DNA of 33,159 nt, taken from Nocardia jinanensis (GTDB lineage Bacteria > Actinomycetota > Actinomycetes > Mycobacteriales > Mycobacteriaceae). The stretch covers positions 1-33,159 of the forward strand of contig NZ_BMMH01000041.1 of the NCBI RefSeq assembly GCF_014645735.1. The letters are read 5' to 3'. Numbering within the stretch: position 1 is the first letter of the stretch; each line of letters opens with the position of its first letter. Shown one piece after another: positions 32,018 through 33,159 of the stretch. The position numbers and the translations under genes are program-made. Under the pieces are notes generated by a model. That model had not been told where the DNA came from. It did not search any database and worked only from the letters and a program-made list of their open reading frames with translations.

Positions 32018-32974
32018 GTGGCTGGTGGTCTCGTCGCCCTGCTGGACGACGTCGCGGCGATCGCGAAGGTGGCCGCAGCGTCCGTCGACGACATCGGCGC
32101 CGCGGCAGGCAAGGCAGGTATCAAGGCCGCGGGTGTGGTGGTCGACGACACCGCGGTCACCCCCCGCTACGTGCACGGGTTCTCCCCCAAACGCGAACTC
32201 CCGATCATCCGCAAGATCGCAATCGGGTCGATCCGCAACAAGCTCCTGATCATCCTGCCGGTGGCGATGATATTGAGCCAGTTCCTGCCGCAGGCGCTGC
32301 CATACCTGCTCATCGCCGGCGGCCTGTTCCTCTGCTACGAAGGTGCGGAGAAGGTGTACGAGGCGCTCACCGGCGGTCACCACGACGACGGCGAGGCACC
32401 CACGGCATCGAGCGGACCCGAACACGAGAAGACGATGGTGAGCGGCGCGATCCGCACCGACCTCATCCTCTCCGCCGAGATCATGGTGATCGCCCTCTCG
32501 TCGGTCGAGGACGAACCGTTCGCCACCCGGCTGCTGGTGCTGATCGTCGTCGCATTCCTCATCACCGCCCTGGTCTACGGCGTCGTCGCGGTGATCGTGA
32601 AAATGGACGACGTCGGACTCGCACTCGCCGAGCGCGAGTCGCCGTTCGGTCAGCGGGTCGGACGCGGACTCGTCGCCGCGATGCCGAAGGTGATGTCCGT
32701 TCTCACCGTCGTCGGGATAGCCGCGATGCTGTGGGTCGGCGGCCATATCCTCCTCGTCAACGTCGGCGAAGCCGGATTCCACTGGCCCGCCGACCGTCTC
32801 CACGACCTCGAACACTGGGCCGCAGAACTCGTCCATGGCGGGTTCGGAAGTGTCCTGTCCTGGACCGGAGGGACGGTTGCCTCCGCACTCGTCGGGCTCG
32901 TCGTCGGCGCCCTCGTCGTGCTGATCATGCACTTCGTTCCGAAGCGGAAGCCCAAGGAAGCCGCCGCGCACTGA
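32018..32974 (+). CDS. DUF808 (YedI-like) inner-membrane protein
   Basis: A 318-residue membrane protein of the DUF808 family. GTG 32018 has GGAGG (32008-32012) five bases upstream. The N-terminus MAGGLVALLDDVAAIAKVAAASVDDIGAAAGKAGIKAAGVVVDDTAVTPRYV is the conserved DUF808 opening, followed by RELPIIRKIAIGSIRNKLLII. Hydrophobic segments lie at about 72-105, 150-195, 225-248 and 285-310, alternating with polar loops such as the acidic, histidine-bearing loop at about 120-140. The C-terminus is basic. It is found widely in bacteria, but the transported or sensed molecule is unknown. A far longer in-frame upstream extension has no ribosome binding site and was rejected. Confidence 0.9.
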   Translation: MAGGLVALLDDVAAIAKVAAASVDDIGAAAGKAGIKAAGVVVDDTAVTPRYVHGFSPKRELPIIRKIAIGSIRNKLLIILPVAMILSQFLPQALPYLLIAGGLFLCYEGAEKVYEALTGGHHDDGEAPTASSGPEHEKTMVSGAIRTDLILSAEIMVIALSSVEDEPFATRLLVLIVVAFLITALVYGVVAVIVKMDDVGLALAERESPFGQRVGRGLVAAMPKVMSVLTVVGIAAMLWVGGHILLVNVGEAGFHWPADRLHDLEHWAAELVHGGFGSVLSWTGGTVASALVGLVVGALVVLIMHFVPKRKPKEAAAH

Positions 32975-33089
32975 CCCGCGCAAACCCCCACCCGCGGTCC
33001 GCACCTGAGCCGGCCCGACCGTGCCTGTCGCAGACCGCTCAAAAGCAGTGTCGCGAGGCGGAAGGCACGGCGTCAGATAGATGACCGGG

Positions 33090-33158
33090 TCAAGGGGTGG
33101 CCTGCCGGACCGTCATGCGTTTGATTCCGTGGATGAGCGCGCTGTGCCCGTACTCGGG
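33090..33158 (-). CDS. C-terminal end of an unidentified gene (cut by window edge)
   Basis: On the minus strand the last 69 bases read PEYGHSALIHGIKRMTVRQATP and stop at TGA 33090-33092. The rest lies outside the window. Too little remains to name the family. The frame runs towards the DUF808 gene, so the two are convergent, with a weak inverted repeat CCGTGCCT/AGGCACGG (33019-33026, 33063-33070) between them that may end both. Confidence 0.35.
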   Translation of the reverse strand, partial: PEYGHSALIHGIKRMTVRQATP

Positions 33159-33159
33159 T

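Noticed and set aside
1..33159. tRNA, rRNA, riboswitch or CRISPR array
   Set aside because: I looked for cloverleaf-like ends next to the recombinase and for regularly spaced repeats and saw none; a covariance-model scan would be needed to exclude small RNAs.

Overview
The window is high-GC actinomycete DNA, most like Nocardia or a close relative. The clues are gene content (actinobacterial Rhs proteins, MmyB-type XRE regulators, P450, DUF808), strong GC bias at third codon positions and GTG/TTG starts. The genus is inferred. This is accessory DNA: intact genes alternate with broken genes and insertion-sequence fragments.

0-5.7 kb: the 3' end of an IS630-family transposase, a decayed gene, a protein with an internal domain duplication, and a SUKH (SMI1/KNR4) protein surrounded by seven GACGTC sites. 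A tyrosine recombinase overlaps a tandem AbrB/SpoVT-fold protein by four bases, with a cluster of three inverted repeats upstream. A Uma2-type nuclease follows.

5.7-14.8 kb: remains of a plasmid-like or integrative element (an unknown gene with a frameshift, a small protein, a broken ParB) and a four-helix membrane protein. Then comes an orphan, 5'-truncated Rhs/PA14 toxin gene with an unrecognised C-terminal tip. It is joined by TAATG overlap to a candidate immunity gene, and a second related immunity gene lies beyond a strong hairpin. An XRE/MmyB regulator carries an apparent one-base deletion.

14.8-19.75 kb: an intact McrB-McrC type IV restriction pair, then about 1.5 kb of decayed sequence containing a pentapeptide-repeat remnant and a probable DegT-aminotransferase tail.

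19.75-26.3 kb: a compact seven-gene minus-strand operon in the order LysR, metallo-beta-lactamase-fold hydrolase, sugar-type binding lipoprotein, two permeases, ABC ATPase, HAD hydrolase. Most starts overlap the preceding stop. Gene remnants lie on both sides, so it looks like an acquired cassette. A plausible but unproven job is import of an organophosphate ester followed by phosphodiester and monoester hydrolysis.

26.3-33.2 kb: a scrap heap of IS21 IstB, quinone-oxidoreductase and IS3 fragments, then a secreted pentapeptide-repeat/collagen-like protein, a small conserved protein, a broken nucleotidyltransferase, a cytochrome P450, a secreted histidine phosphatase divergent from a DUF808 membrane protein, and the tail of an unidentified gene. 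I saw no tRNA, rRNA or CRISPR array.
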